Assembly: GCA_964410665.1 (NCBI GenBank)
Contig: CAYPIE010000030.1
Location: 1-58,983 of the forward strand
DNA from: CAYPIE01 sp964410665
GTDB taxonomy: Bacteria; Planctomycetota; Planctomycetia; Gemmatales; Gemmataceae
Length of the DNA: 58,983 bases
Direction: 5' to 3'
Below are positions 9,425 through 18,483 of this stretch, in pieces (within the stretch, counting starts at the first letter, position 1; each line of letters starts with the position of its first letter). The notes under the pieces were generated by a model. The model saw only the letters and a program-made list of their open reading frames with translations, was not told where the DNA came from and ran no database searches. A program made the translations under genes and the position numbers.

Positions 9425-9632
9425 CGTGGGTTCCTGGGTTGTGCAACAGTGTCCATGGGGAAGGTCGAGGAGTGGTGAGGAGAAAGGCATCGGGTGTGTT
9501 CGAAATGCGACCCATAGAATAAGTTTGCCGAGGGGCTAGCGTCAAGACGTCCGGGGTGAGGCCTTACTCTGGCGTTCGGTCAGGGTCGAGCTTGCCGGCC
9601 ATTGCTGGCGTGGGTAGGTGGGGGCAGGAGCA

Positions 9633-11537
9633 ATGCAAACCAACGACGTGCCAGACCGGGAGATTTCCGAGGACCAGCGGCGTTGGCTGCTCGGTGAGTT
9701 GCACGAGTGGCAGAGCCGCGCGATTCTGACCGAGGTACAAGCCGAGCAAATCCGCTCGATTTACCGAGCGCCGGAAAGGGCGGCCGAACGGGCCCGTCGA
9801 CAGACGGTCTTTACCCTGTGGGGCATGGCGGCCTTCCTACTGGGGCTTGCCGTGATGCTGTTGGTTGGCTTCAACTGGGAGGCGATGCCGCGCTGGTCAA
9901 AGCTAGGGGTTGTACTCGCTGGCGTGGCGGCGGTCCACGCGGTCGGCTTCTACCTGCGTTTCGGCCGGGGCTGGGTGACTGCCGCGGAGGTCGTGTTCTT
10001 CTTCGGCTGTCTGCTGTACGGGGCGGGGATCTGGCTGATCGCCCAGGCGTATCACCTCAACGCTCACTATCCGGACGGCGTCTGGTGGTGGGCGGTGGGG
10101 GTGTTGCCCTTCGCCCTAATTTCGACGTCGCTGCTGACCCACTTGCTCTACGTCGGGCTGCTCGTGGTCTGGGTCGGCATGGAGGTGCTGGGTGGTTCCG
10201 CGGGCGGGGCGTACACCCTGCCGTTGTTGGCGCTGCCGGGTCTGCTCTGGGCGTACCGCGGGCAAGCTGCGAGCGAGGACTGGCCGCGGCAACCTTCGCT
10301 GGTCGGTGTAGGGCTGTACGTCCCCGTGTTGGTGTGGTGGGCGGTGCTGCAGACGGTCACCTGGGGGGTAGAGGACGACATGGCGTTTTGGATCGGTGCG
10401 GCCGGTGCCGGTCTTCTGGTAGTTGCCTCCTTGCATCGTGCGGGGGACCCGATGGCGGGCCCGTACTACTTCTGGGGGACGCTGCTCAGTGCTGGCGCGC
10501 TGGTGCCGCTGAGCTCCTCGGAGTTTTGGTCGGATGTGCTTGATCGCCAGGAGACTGCGGGAGTCGCCACGGCCGTGGGCATCCCGATTCTGTTGGGCGG
10601 GCTCTTGGTGGTAGGGGGGATTCGTGGCGGCTGGCGTCGGGTCGGCTACCCGGCTGCCCTGGCCGTTTGCGTCAGCTTGCTGGCGGTCGGCCACGCCGTA
10701 CTCCCGCCGACGTTCGACGGCCGGCTCGGGCCGTTGGTCCTGGCCAACGTCGCCATGCTCGCCCTGGCGGTCTACCTGATCCGCGGTGGGGCGCGGCGGG
10801 AACGCCTCAGGCCGTTCGCCGCCGGGGTCGGGTATTTCCTGATCTGGGCGTTCGCCCGATACTTTGATTTGTTCGACGAGGAGAGCGGTATGCTCGAGGC
10901 GGCCGGGCTGTTCGCGCTGTCCGCGATCGCGCTGGTCGTCGTAGCCCGGTTCTGGGTGACCACCGGCGCGGCCGACCGCGGTGAGGACGACACCCTGGAG
11001 GCAACGGCGGCCGCGCTCACCGGCCCGGCCTGGTTCGACCGCGGTGTCCGCTGGGCGGCGTCCTGGGGCAGCGTGTTCATCGTACTCGCGGCCGTGCTGC
11101 ACCTGGCCGTGCTCGGCGGCATGGTCGCGATCGAGGCGGTCCCCCTGATGCTCGGCAGGACGGTTCGCCTGCCCGTCGAGCCGGTCGACCCACGGGCCCC
11201 ATTCCGGGGTGATTACGTGACGCTCGACTACGGTTTCAACCGGTTCTCGGTCGATGGGGAGCTGCGCAACGGCCAGACGGTGTACGCGAAGTTGGCAGCC
11301 GACGCCGAGGGGCCGCTATGGCACTTGACCGGGGTAACCCGTAAACGGCCGGAGGAAGGCACCTTCCTCCAGGGCCGCTATGACGGCCAGAGGTTTCGGT
11401 TCGGCATCGAGGCGTACTACGTCCAAGAGGGGACCGGCGCTATGTGGGAGCGGCTGCGCGACGCCGAGCAACTCTCGGCCGAGATCGCGGTGACTTCCTG
11501 GGGGCAAGCGAAACTGGTGCGTTTGCACAGGCGTTGA
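9633..11537 (+). CDS. DUF2157/GDYXXLXY fusion membrane protein
   Basis: A 634-residue membrane protein. The N-terminal 60 residues are soluble and helical. They are followed by the DUF2157 hydrophobic core (V-F-T-L-W-G-M-A-A-F-L and later helices; about twelve in all). The C-terminal part, after about residue 510, contains G-D-Y-V-T-L-D-Y, the hallmark of the GDYXXLXY family, which is likely extracytoplasmic. In many bacteria these two modules are separate neighbouring genes; here they are one chain. ATG 9633 is preceded by AGGAG only 2 nt away; GTG 9618 in the same frame is an alternative start adding five residues. The function of both domain families is unknown. Codon use is typical of the window. 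Confidence 0.8.
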   Translation: MQTNDVPDREISEDQRRWLLGELHEWQSRAILTEVQAEQIRSIYRAPERAAERARRQTVFTLWGMAAFLLGLAVMLLVGFNWEAMPRWSKLGVVLAGVAAVHAVGFYLRFGRGWVTAAEVVFFFGCLLYGAGIWLIAQAYHLNAHYPDGVWWWAVGVLPFALISTSLLTHLLYVGLLVVWVGMEVLGGSAGGAYTLPLLALPGLLWAYRGQAASEDWPRQPSLVGVGLYVPVLVWWAVLQTVTWGVEDDMAFWIGAAGAGLLVVASLHRAGDPMAGPYYFWGTLLSAGALVPLSSSEFWSDVLDRQETAGVATAVGIPILLGGLLVVGGIRGGWRRVGYPAALAVCVSLLAVGHAVLPPTFDGRLGPLVLANVAMLALAVYLIRGGARRERLRPFAAGVGYFLIWAFARYFDLFDEESGMLEAAGLFALSAIALVVVARFWVTTGAADRGEDDTLEATAAALTGPAWFDRGVRWAASWGSVFIVLAAVLHLAVLGGMVAIEAVPLMLGRTVRLPVEPVDPRAPFRGDYVTLDYGFNRFSVDGELRNGQTVYAKLAADAEGPLWHLTGVTRKRPEEGTFLQGRYDGQRFRFGIEAYYVQEGTGAMWERLRDAEQLSAEIAVTSWGQAKLVRLHRR

Positions 11538-11717
11538 TCCTCCGGAGTCGGTGGATCGATGGCCTCTGGACGGTGCCTCGCCGCCCGCCGGAAGTGCACT
11601 GCGGAAACCGCCTTGTGTGGGTGTCCCGTTCTGCCTAGAATCCCGTCCACTACTAGGGTGCGTCCAGCAGTTGGCGAGGCTCCCGGGGCGGTGGCCGAAT
11701 AACGCTCGGGCCAGCCC

Positions 11718-13049
11718 CTACTTCTGAATGCAGTACACCCCTTCGACGCCGCGGAGCAGCAGGCGATCGCCGGTGACAGCGGGGGAGGACCAAAACAGGT
11801 CGTCGATTTCGTTGGTCGAGAGCAGTTCGAACTCCTCGCCGAGCTTGACAATGTGCGTCTGGCCGCTTTCGCCTAGAATGTACAGCTGGTCGCCAGCGAC
11901 AAAGGGGTTGGCGACGACGTTGCGGGTCTTGGGCAGGCGCTCGCGGTAGACTTTTTCCCCGGTATCAACTCGGTAGCAGTTGAGAAAGGCATTGTTCACG
12001 ATATATAGGTAATCGCCGGCCACCACCGGCGAGGCAAAGCCCGGTCCGGAGCCTTTGCGCGACCAGAGCACATAATCGCCAGCGGTTTGTCCCTCGGGCG
12101 GGGTGATGTCGCCGCTGCCCCCGGCCTTGATCGCAAGCAGCGGCCCATCACTGCCAGGGCCGCTGTTGCCGAAAAACAGCAGATCTTTGTTACCGATCGG
12201 CGAGGAAGCGAACGAGCTTGGGATGCCGGCGAAGGTCCAGTTGACCTTGCCGCTGGCGGGATCATAGGAGATCACTTTGCCGCGGCCACAGGCGATGAGT
12301 TCGGTACGGGTGCGGTTGGTCCACAGATAGGGCGTGCTCCAGGAGGTTCCGGTCGGGCGTTTGGCACGCCAGACCTCCTTCCCGGTCTTGGCATCCAGTG
12401 CGACCAGAAAGGAGTTCTTTTCGTTGTCGCATTGGACAAACACCTTGCCGTCCTGGGCGATAGGTGATGCGCCGGGTCCAAAACCGTTTCCGGTGGGATA
12501 GGCGCCCAAGTCGACTTCCCACACCGGCTTGCCGTCGAGGTCGAAGGCCGCCACTTTGCCGATCACGCCGAAGTAGGTGTAGACCCGTTCGCCATCGGTA
12601 GCAAGGGTCTCAGTGGCATAGGTGTTCGATGGGTGCACCGGCAGCTTGGGCTGGCCCTGGGCGACGCGACTCTTCCACAGAGTCTTGCCGGTGTTCAGGT
12701 CAAGGCAATGCACCTCGTAGCGAAACACTGTCTTGGGTGGTTCCTTGGCCCCCATCCGGGTGGCGGGGTCGGTGACGCCCGCCATAAACCCCTTGGGTTT
12801 GCGCGGCTTATCCGAATCGGCGGTGGCCAGGAACACCTTGTCGCCCCAGACCACCGGCTGTGACCAGCCTTCGCCCGGCACGGCAACTTTCCAGGCAAGA
12901 TTTTCACTGGCACTCCATTGTTGCGGCAGTGATATCACTGATGCCTGACTGTCACCCCCAGGGCCGCGGAATTGTGGCCAGTTGTCCGCATGTGTGTAGG
13001 TAGTCAGGGTAAAGGCAATGCTCAAGCTACATAGGGTTCGGAGATTCAT
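11718..13049 (-). CDS. Secreted PQQ-like beta-propeller protein
   Basis: A 443-residue protein with a signal peptide (residues 1-21, cleavage after T-H-A) followed by N-W-P-Q-F-R-G-P-G, the usual opening of planctomycete PQQ-repeat proteins. Repeats with W-K-x-x-V-x-G and V-x-x-G-D-x-L-Y-I patterns follow through the chain and predict an outer-membrane BamB/quinoprotein-type beta-propeller. It lacks the catalytic features of true PQQ dehydrogenases, so a structural or binding role outside the cytoplasm is more likely than an oxidoreductase. AAGGATCC lies just upstream of ATG 13049. The 269 bp upstream are AT-rich and should carry its promoter. Confidence 0.85.
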   Translation of the reverse strand: MNLRTLCSLSIAFTLTTYTHADNWPQFRGPGGDSQASVISLPQQWSASENLAWKVAVPGEGWSQPVVWGDKVFLATADSDKPRKPKGFMAGVTDPATRMGAKEPPKTVFRYEVHCLDLNTGKTLWKSRVAQGQPKLPVHPSNTYATETLATDGERVYTYFGVIGKVAAFDLDGKPVWEVDLGAYPTGNGFGPGASPIAQDGKVFVQCDNEKNSFLVALDAKTGKEVWRAKRPTGTSWSTPYLWTNRTRTELIACGRGKVISYDPASGKVNWTFAGIPSSFASSPIGNKDLLFFGNSGPGSDGPLLAIKAGGSGDITPPEGQTAGDYVLWSRKGSGPGFASPVVAGDYLYIVNNAFLNCYRVDTGEKVYRERLPKTRNVVANPFVAGDQLYILGESGQTHIVKLGEEFELLSTNEIDDLFWSSPAVTGDRLLLRGVEGVYCIQK

Positions 13050-13318
13050 GCAGGGATCCTTGATGGAGGACAGTACCCATCACTCGAAGGGAGTGATTCC
13101 AGTTGACCCCCAGTGCGAAGCATCGGGGCGTCAATGTGTTTGAAACGCTTAGATTACAATTTTCTATTTTTTATTGTAAGATCCTGTTTTGAAAGTGTTT
13201 CAAGCCGGTTGTTGCGAATCAACCTGCCCTATAGCATGGATCGCATGATTCTAGACCAGCTACATTCGAGGTTTTTCAAGAGAATGCCGGAGCATTCCAG
13301 CCAGAGTATTTCCTGGTT

Positions 13319-14110
13319 CTACCAGGCTGGCTGGGTATCGCGGATATGCGTCCACAAGCTATACGCGGCGGCAGTGACCGCCTCCTCCGCCGCATCCGCT
13401 GCCGACCGATCCCCCGCTTCCCAACCAGCAAACCACGCGGCATCCGCCGCATAGTAGGTAGCATAGCCGATATCCTCCTCGGGCAGGTCGCGTTCGGAAG
13501 TAACCTCACAGGCAATGGCGACCGCAATGGCACGCTGGGCCGCGCTTTCTGCGCGACGATCATTGGCCTCGCTGGCCAGGTTGGCTCCCTCATCGGCAGC
13601 ATGCTTGGCCTTGTTGGCAGCGATCAGGGCTCGTTCACGCTTGGCGTCGATGCCACAGGCATGCAGGGTCAGGCGGCAAGCGATCTCGTTGAGGGTTTTC
13701 CGGAAGCGGTAAGCGTCCCAGTCGAACGGCCAGTGAATGCATTTGAGGGTCAAGGGGAAGTGAGCCAGGGTTGCCTGGAGGAAGCATAGGTCGACTAGTC
13801 GCCATAGTTTATCGTCCCGCGAGCGTACTACCTGCTCGATTCGTTGCAGACATTTGGGATCGAGTCGCATGTTGGATTCGGCGCGGATATGCAAGTGTGG
13901 CTGATCCTCGGCCAACCAGTCGAAGGGGTCTTCTTCGCCAAGCCGCATCACCCGATTCCACTCGGGCTGATACACACGCAAGTATTGCCGAATCCGCCAG
14001 GCTTCGGTCGTCCGCCCCTCATCCTCCAACCAGTCGGCGAAGATCAACTTGGGCAGGTGGTCCTCGGGTCGGGCCAGACAGGTGTTGAGAAATGCTTGCT
14101 CATCGGTCAT
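13319..14110 (-). CDS. TIGR02996 domain protein, paralogue of 8783-9424
   Basis: A 263-residue protein. Residues 1-35 are a TIGR02996 domain: M-T-D-E-Q-A-F-L, then P-K-L-I-F-A-D-W-L-E-D-E-G. The middle shares A-W-R-I-R-Q-Y-L and F-P-L-x-L with the protein at 8783. The last 100 residues are very rich in Ala, with short A-A-D-A/A-E-A repeats, ending SLWTHI. The open frame continues to 14329, but the domain's N-terminus and paralogue comparison fix ATG 14110. The Ala-rich part is longer here than in the paralogue, which suggests growth by internal duplication. No signal peptide or membrane segment. The role of this family is unknown. Confidence 0.8.
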   Translation of the reverse strand: MTDEQAFLNTCLARPEDHLPKLIFADWLEDEGRTTEAWRIRQYLRVYQPEWNRVMRLGEEDPFDWLAEDQPHLHIRAESNMRLDPKCLQRIEQVVRSRDDKLWRLVDLCFLQATLAHFPLTLKCIHWPFDWDAYRFRKTLNEIACRLTLHACGIDAKRERALIAANKAKHAADEGANLASEANDRRAESAAQRAIAVAIACEVTSERDLPEEDIGYATYYAADAAWFAGWEAGDRSAADAAEEAVTAAAYSLWTHIRDTQPAW

Positions 14111-14327
14111 GGCGGAATTCTCACGCGACATAGACGGCAATGGAGTGCTGATTGTACCAGGCTTGGCCTCCAAAAGGCAGCATGCTCGCCATGGAGTGGG
14201 CGCGATGTTAGGATAGAAAGGCTTTAGTATCCGAACGTCCGGCGTGGGATGATGCTTTGGCGCTCCGCCAGGGGAGTGATTGCCTGCGCTTACGTTCGAA
14301 CGCGACCTGCTCGAGGAGGACATGGCC

Positions 14328-15098
14328 ATGCCTGTGCATGACTGGGCACGGGTAGACGCCGGGACTTTTCACGCTTTCCACACCTCCTGGATCACTCACT
14401 TGATGGAGGCGCTCAACGGCGGCGTACTCCCATCCGGCTACTACGCCCTTTCCGAACAGGTCGCTACTCGAATGCAGACCGACGTGCTCACGCTTCGAAC
14501 CCTTGATCCGGACCAAGTCGGCGATTCGGACCGAGGAGTAGCTCTGTTGGAAACGCGACCATCGGTGCGGCTTAGTGTCCGCCCGGACCCTGCCCGACGC
14601 CCCCGGCGGCTGAGCCGCCGGGGGCGTCATCTGGTCATCCGCCACCTTTCCGGCCACCAGGTGATCGCTCTGATCGAGATCGTTTCGCCGGCGAACAAGG
14701 ATCGCAAGGCCCATGTCCGCGAGCTGGCCGAGAAGGTGGTCCGCAGTCTGGAGACGGGGATCCACATCTTGTTGCTCGACTTACTGCCACCCGGTTCGCA
14801 TGACCCACAAGGGCTACATAGCGTCATTTGGAGTTACTTCGATACGGCGACCTACTCACCCCCCTCGGCCGAACCATTCACCCTGGCCTCATACATGTGG
14901 AATGGTTTGGAGCCGACGGTATTTCTGGAGCCGGTTGCTCTGGCTCAATCGCTGATCGACATGCCCTTGTTCCTCACCGCTGAGCGCTACATCAACGTTC
15001 CGTTGGAAACGACGTACCTTGCTGCCTATCGAGGCTTACCTTCCTTCTGGCGTGGCGTCATTGAACAGGGGTCAGCACCGCCAGAAGCTTCTGCTTGA
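14328..15098 (+). CDS. DUF4058 family protein
   Basis: A 256-residue protein that begins M-P-V-H-D-W-A-R-V-D-A-G, the DUF4058 signature, followed by F-H-x-F-H-x-S-W-I. The core V-I-A-L-I-E-I-V-S-P-A-N-K-D (about residues 108-122) contains the acidic and Lys residues that recall nuclease-like folds, though no activity is established for the family. GAGGAGGA at 14313-14320 favours ATG 14328 over the in-frame ATG 14322. Codons 90-101 are made of a perfect palindrome and encode an Arg-rich stretch (R-R-P-R-R-L-S-R-R-G-R) just before the conserved core, a likely in-frame insertion. It diverges from the TIGR02996 gene. Confidence 0.8.
   Translation: MPVHDWARVDAGTFHAFHTSWITHLMEALNGGVLPSGYYALSEQVATRMQTDVLTLRTLDPDQVGDSDRGVALLETRPSVRLSVRPDPARRPRRLSRRGRHLVIRHLSGHQVIALIEIVSPANKDRKAHVRELAEKVVRSLETGIHILLLDLLPPGSHDPQGLHSVIWSYFDTATYSPPSAEPFTLASYMWNGLEPTVFLEPVALAQSLIDMPLFLTAERYINVPLETTYLAAYRGLPSFWRGVIEQGSAPPEASA
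14596..14628. repeat. 33-nt palindrome inside the DUF4058 coding sequence
   Basis: Arms GACGCCCCCGGCGGCT (14596-14611) and its exact complement (14613-14628) flank a single G. The element is 33 nt, exactly 11 codons, so it keeps the frame. The GC-rich core resembles REP-like palindromes frequent between planctomycete genes. It is likely an inserted repeat element. Confidence 0.7.
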
Positions 15099-15289
15099 AA
15101 CCTCGCTGATCGCTCTCTAACTCGAGGGTGGTCGTATCCTTTATCCGAGGGGATCAACACAACAGTGGTCGCGGCGATACTACGATATCCGGGCAATCGG
15201 TGCAGGGATACACGCTCATCCACTACACTGCTCAATCAATAAGATCTATAGAATTCTGTTTGATAGGAGCGTTCAGCAACCATTGCGTA

Positions 15290-16192
15290 TCACTGGGACT
15301 GACGGCCAGGAAGATTTGGATCATTGAGTTTACCATAATAACGTTGCTCGGACGCCCGGATTTCGGCAAGTCCCACCAGTTCGTTGAACTGGTCGAATTC
15401 GATCATGCGATCCTCGAAGGATGCGGGCGTCCCGGTGGTGCGCAAAAGCCGTGCGGTTTCTGCAACCGTCTTTGCGTAGGAATAGGTAAACGCATTTGGG
15501 TAGATGACTGCCGCGAACCCCATCTCCTGGAGTTCGACAGCGGGGATGATCGGTGTCGCACCGCCAGGGATCATGTTCGCCATCTGCGGCGCTGGAAGCA
15601 GTTTGGGGATTTCGCTCAGCTGCTCGCGCGTGTGCGGCGCCTCGAGGAATATCCAATCCGCACCCACCTCCAGACACAGCTGTGCCCGCTCTACCGCTTC
15701 GGACAGGCCTTGCACGGCAATCGCATCCGTCCGGGCGAGAATGGTGAAGTCGTCATCCAAACGCGCATCGACCGCGGCTTTGATCTTGGCCACGAATTCA
15801 TCTCGCGACACCACCTGCTTGCCGGACATATGGCCGCAGCGTTTCGGCGAGACCTGGTCCTCGATCATCAGGCAGGCGGCTCCGGCTTTTTCCATCAGCT
15901 TGACGGTGCGCTGCACGTTGGTGGTATTGCCGTGACCGTTGTCGCCATCGGCAAACACGGGCAAGTCGACCGCCTCGGCCATCCGCCCAACGGCATCGAC
16001 CATTTCGGAGAGGGTGAGCAGTTCGACGTCCGGGGCTCCCAGCAACGCTGCCGAATTCGCGTAGCCAGCGCAACCGACCACTTTGAAACCGACTCTTTGC
16101 ACGATTTTTGCACAAAGCGGGTCATGGCAGACCGGAATCATCAGAATCTCCGGATCAAGCAAGTACTGCTTGAAACGCGTTGTCTTTTTCAT
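15290..16192 (-). CDS. Isocitrate lyase/PEP mutase family enzyme
   Basis: A 300-residue TIM-barrel enzyme of the superfamily that includes 2-methylisocitrate lyase, dimethylmalate lyase and carboxyphosphonoenolpyruvate mutase. The metal/substrate site A-D-G-D-N-G-H-G-N is near residues 81-89. The motif P-K-R-C-G-H has the catalytic-type Cys119, which points to C-C lyase activity rather than P-C mutase activity. F-T-I-L-A-R-T-D-A follows. ATG 16192 (M-K-K-T-T-R) is preceded by GGGGGAAAGTGAGA and gives the usual family length. The exact substrate cannot be told; no prp genes or phosphonate-synthesis genes are adjacent. It is transcribed alone, converging with the DUF4058 gene. Confidence 0.8.
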   Translation of the reverse strand: MKKTTRFKQYLLDPEILMIPVCHDPLCAKIVQRVGFKVVGCAGYANSAALLGAPDVELLTLSEMVDAVGRMAEAVDLPVFADGDNGHGNTTNVQRTVKLMEKAGAACLMIEDQVSPKRCGHMSGKQVVSRDEFVAKIKAAVDARLDDDFTILARTDAIAVQGLSEAVERAQLCLEVGADWIFLEAPHTREQLSEIPKLLPAPQMANMIPGGATPIIPAVELQEMGFAAVIYPNAFTYSYAKTVAETARLLRTTGTPASFEDRMIEFDQFNELVGLAEIRASEQRYYGKLNDPNLPGRQSQ

Positions 16193-16691
16193 TCTCACTT
16201 TCCCCCGCGGGGTTTTCAGATGCGCGAATGCCGCCAGTTGTTGTGAAGCTGTCAAGCGGTTCGTTGGACGTGATCATTGTGCAGACCGGCGGGTAGAAAA
16301 GTAGCCGCACCTCGACGAGCTGACCGGGGATGAATGACCCGACTGGAGTCATCGAAGAGCATGAGAGCGGCTCAGTGTTCCTGCAGGTCGTTCAGTGTCG
16401 GGTCTTCCTTCCGAGCAGTGGTTGTCAGTCCGCCGCTCGGAAAAGGCACGGCTGAGGTGCCGAGCAGGCAGCGTCGACTCTAAGTCGGGGATGTCCCACA
16501 GTGGGCTCACACCCTGGCACACCCTGGTTTGGGTGGCACGCCCTGAGTCTTCGCAGGGCGTGGGAGAGGCACCCGCATGCGAAGCATCCACCCGACCCGA
16601 GATTTGTTGTTCATCGGCATCTCATCCTCGCCGGGTTGTGTGGTCAGATGTGCGACCACAAGCGACCAAGCGCTGATCATTCAGTTTCTAG
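16193..16691. other. Intergenic region with a dispersed-repeat copy
   Basis: No gene is supported in these 499 bp between two minus-strand genes. Near 16530-16570 the text 'GGTGGCACGCCCTGAG' to 'GGGCGTGGGAG' matches the repeat family seen at 44320-44559. It forms a hairpin with arms CACGCCCTG (16537-16545) and CAGGGCGTG (16554-16562). The part near 16193 should hold the promoter of the lyase-family gene. Confidence 0.6.
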
Positions 16692-18137
16692 CTATCGAGA
16701 TTTCTTATATATAAAAATATGGGTAATGAGATACGCAATCAGCCCACACAGCATACACGCTAGAGGAATCGGTACTACCTCGCTTCCGAGAAAGCCGGCA
16801 AAGTTGGAATCCAGTTGGCTGACCACGGCGTGGCCAAGCCACAGGGCAGTCCCTACCACAATGGCCAAGACCGCAGGTCCTTGGCCGCGCGGCTTGAGCA
16901 GTAGCCCCAGGGCCAGGGGAACAAACAGGCCGACCAGCGGGAGTTCATAGGCTCCCTCTAGCAATGTGTAGGCGCTTTCGCCGACATAGGCCAGCAGCAC
17001 ACTTGCCAGAGTTACCAGCACGACTGCTAGTTTGACCAGGGTCAATTGACCGATCCCGCCGAGCCGGTTGATTTTAGGGAACAGATTCCAACCGAGCACG
17101 CAGGCGGGGGACAGGATGGCACTGTCGATGGTCGACAGAACGGCGGAGACCAACGCCAATAGGAACACGATCAATACCACCGGGGATTTGAGTAGCATCA
17201 CCGCCAGCGACAGAACCACTGAGTCGTCAGGGTTCACGCCCGGGATCAGCCGTCCGGCCAGACCGAGCATCAGGGGCAGCAGTCCCAGCAGGATGTACAT
17301 CCCCCCAGCGAGAAAACACGCTTGCCGAGCGACTCGGTCGGATTTGGCCGCGAACACCCGCTGCATCAGATCCTGTCCGGGGATATTGCCCAGCGCCCCA
17401 ACACACAATACCCCAATCCATGCCCAAATCGCGGTCAGGTTCTCGGTCGGGATCGGCTGGAGCATCGCGGGTTCGGTTTGTTCGAGGAGTGTGACCATGC
17501 CTTCGCTCACACTCCCATCTCCCAAGTGAGTCAACGTGACCAGGACCAATACGATCAGGCCTAGGATGACTAAGCAAATCTGAATGGCGTCGGTGAGGGT
17601 GACCGACCACATGCCGCCCATCAAGGTGTAGCCCATGCCAATGCCGGCAATCAGCACGATGCCCAGATTCGAATCCAAACTAAAGAGCATTTGCAACACC
17701 CCGGCCAGGGCGACCAATTGCGCGGCGATCCACCCGAAATAACTGGGAACCATGATGATGGCCGACAGGACTTCGGTGGTCTGGCCGTACTTCTGCTTGA
17801 AAAAGTCCGACAGGGTCAACAGGTCCATCCGCCACAGCGGCCCGGCGAAGAACATCCCGGCCAAGATCAGACACAGCCCGGCACCAAACGGGTCGAGGGC
17901 GGCTCGCTGCAATCCTCCAGCTTCGACCTCGTCGGCCTGGGTGAGAATCGTGCCTGCCCCAAACCAGGTCGCTAGCAAGGTAGCCCAGGCCAGAGACAAA
18001 GGCAAAGCCCGGGAAGCCACCAAGTAATCTCGGACATTGTGAATCTTTCCGGAACACCAGTAACTGACCAGGAACATCACCAGCACATAGAGCACTAAGG
18101 CGATGCCGAGTAGCCAAGTGAGGACAGAGTCAGGCAT
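16692..18137 (-). CDS. Sodium:solute symporter (SSF family)
   Basis: A 481-residue transporter with about thirteen predicted membrane helices. It opens with a helix at residues 5-25, then R-D-Y-L-V-A-S-R-A-L-P and A-T-W-F-G-A-G-T, the sodium-symporter family N-terminal pattern. Helix eight contains S-A-V-L-S-T-I-D-S-A, whose Ser/Thr residues form the Na2 sodium site in the family. Residues G-Q-D-L-M-Q-R-V-F-A-A-K form the typical cytoplasmic loop. ATG 18137 has GGAG seven bases upstream; an open extension to 18251 has no family similarity. The substrate (sugar, amino acid, carboxylate or other) cannot be read from sequence. It is oriented like the downstream lyase-family gene, but 499 bp separate them. 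Confidence 0.85.
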   Translation of the reverse strand: MPDSVLTWLLGIALVLYVLVMFLVSYWCSGKIHNVRDYLVASRALPLSLAWATLLATWFGAGTILTQADEVEAGGLQRAALDPFGAGLCLILAGMFFAGPLWRMDLLTLSDFFKQKYGQTTEVLSAIIMVPSYFGWIAAQLVALAGVLQMLFSLDSNLGIVLIAGIGMGYTLMGGMWSVTLTDAIQICLVILGLIVLVLVTLTHLGDGSVSEGMVTLLEQTEPAMLQPIPTENLTAIWAWIGVLCVGALGNIPGQDLMQRVFAAKSDRVARQACFLAGGMYILLGLLPLMLGLAGRLIPGVNPDDSVVLSLAVMLLKSPVVLIVFLLALVSAVLSTIDSAILSPACVLGWNLFPKINRLGGIGQLTLVKLAVVLVTLASVLLAYVGESAYTLLEGAYELPLVGLFVPLALGLLLKPRGQGPAVLAIVVGTALWLGHAVVSQLDSNFAGFLGSEVVPIPLACMLCGLIAYLITHIFIYKKSR

Positions 18138-18483
18138 GGGATCACTCCATAGTATGTCCGAGAGGATGGCAAAGCCCTGAAAGACAGGCCGCTTGCCATC
18201 GGATTGTCGAGCAAAAAGGGTTTCTGTTCTCTCGTTGTCGGTCTGGGGCAACCAGCCTTAGTCGTTTTTCTGAATTCGTGGGTTTTTCTACTCGCTTCTG
18301 TGGTGTCAAAGCCTTGCGGGGCTAGGATATGCTGCTGGGATACTGGCTGAAAGCTGGCATGGACTACCGAAAAACGAAAAAACTACGGGTCTCGGCCACG
18401 ACCCGTCAAGGTACGATAAGAAGGGGGCCGGGGATTGGTGGTCCGTCCAACTAGCGATGGGCCAGGTTCAGGCGGAGGTGGTC
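18138..18483. other. Divergent promoter region
   Basis: These 346 bp separate the minus-strand symporter from the plus-strand sigma factor and should carry promoters for both. A short hairpin ACGGGTC...GACCCGT lies near 18384-18405. No additional gene is convincing. Confidence 0.5.

Noticed and set aside
10116..11102. 328-residue minus-strand frame opposite the DUF2157 gene
   Set aside because: Antisense shadow with low-complexity Arg/Gln content; the plus strand has membrane helices and the GDYVTLDY motif.
12894..13318. Inverted GTTTCAA/TTGAAAC pair upstream of the PQQ gene as an operator
   Set aside because: The two 7-bp pieces are far apart and occur in AT-rich sequence; chance is likely.
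15128..16246. 372-residue plus-strand frame opposite the lyase-family gene
   Set aside because: Antisense to a gene with a clear P-K-R-C-G-H active site; no motif of its own.
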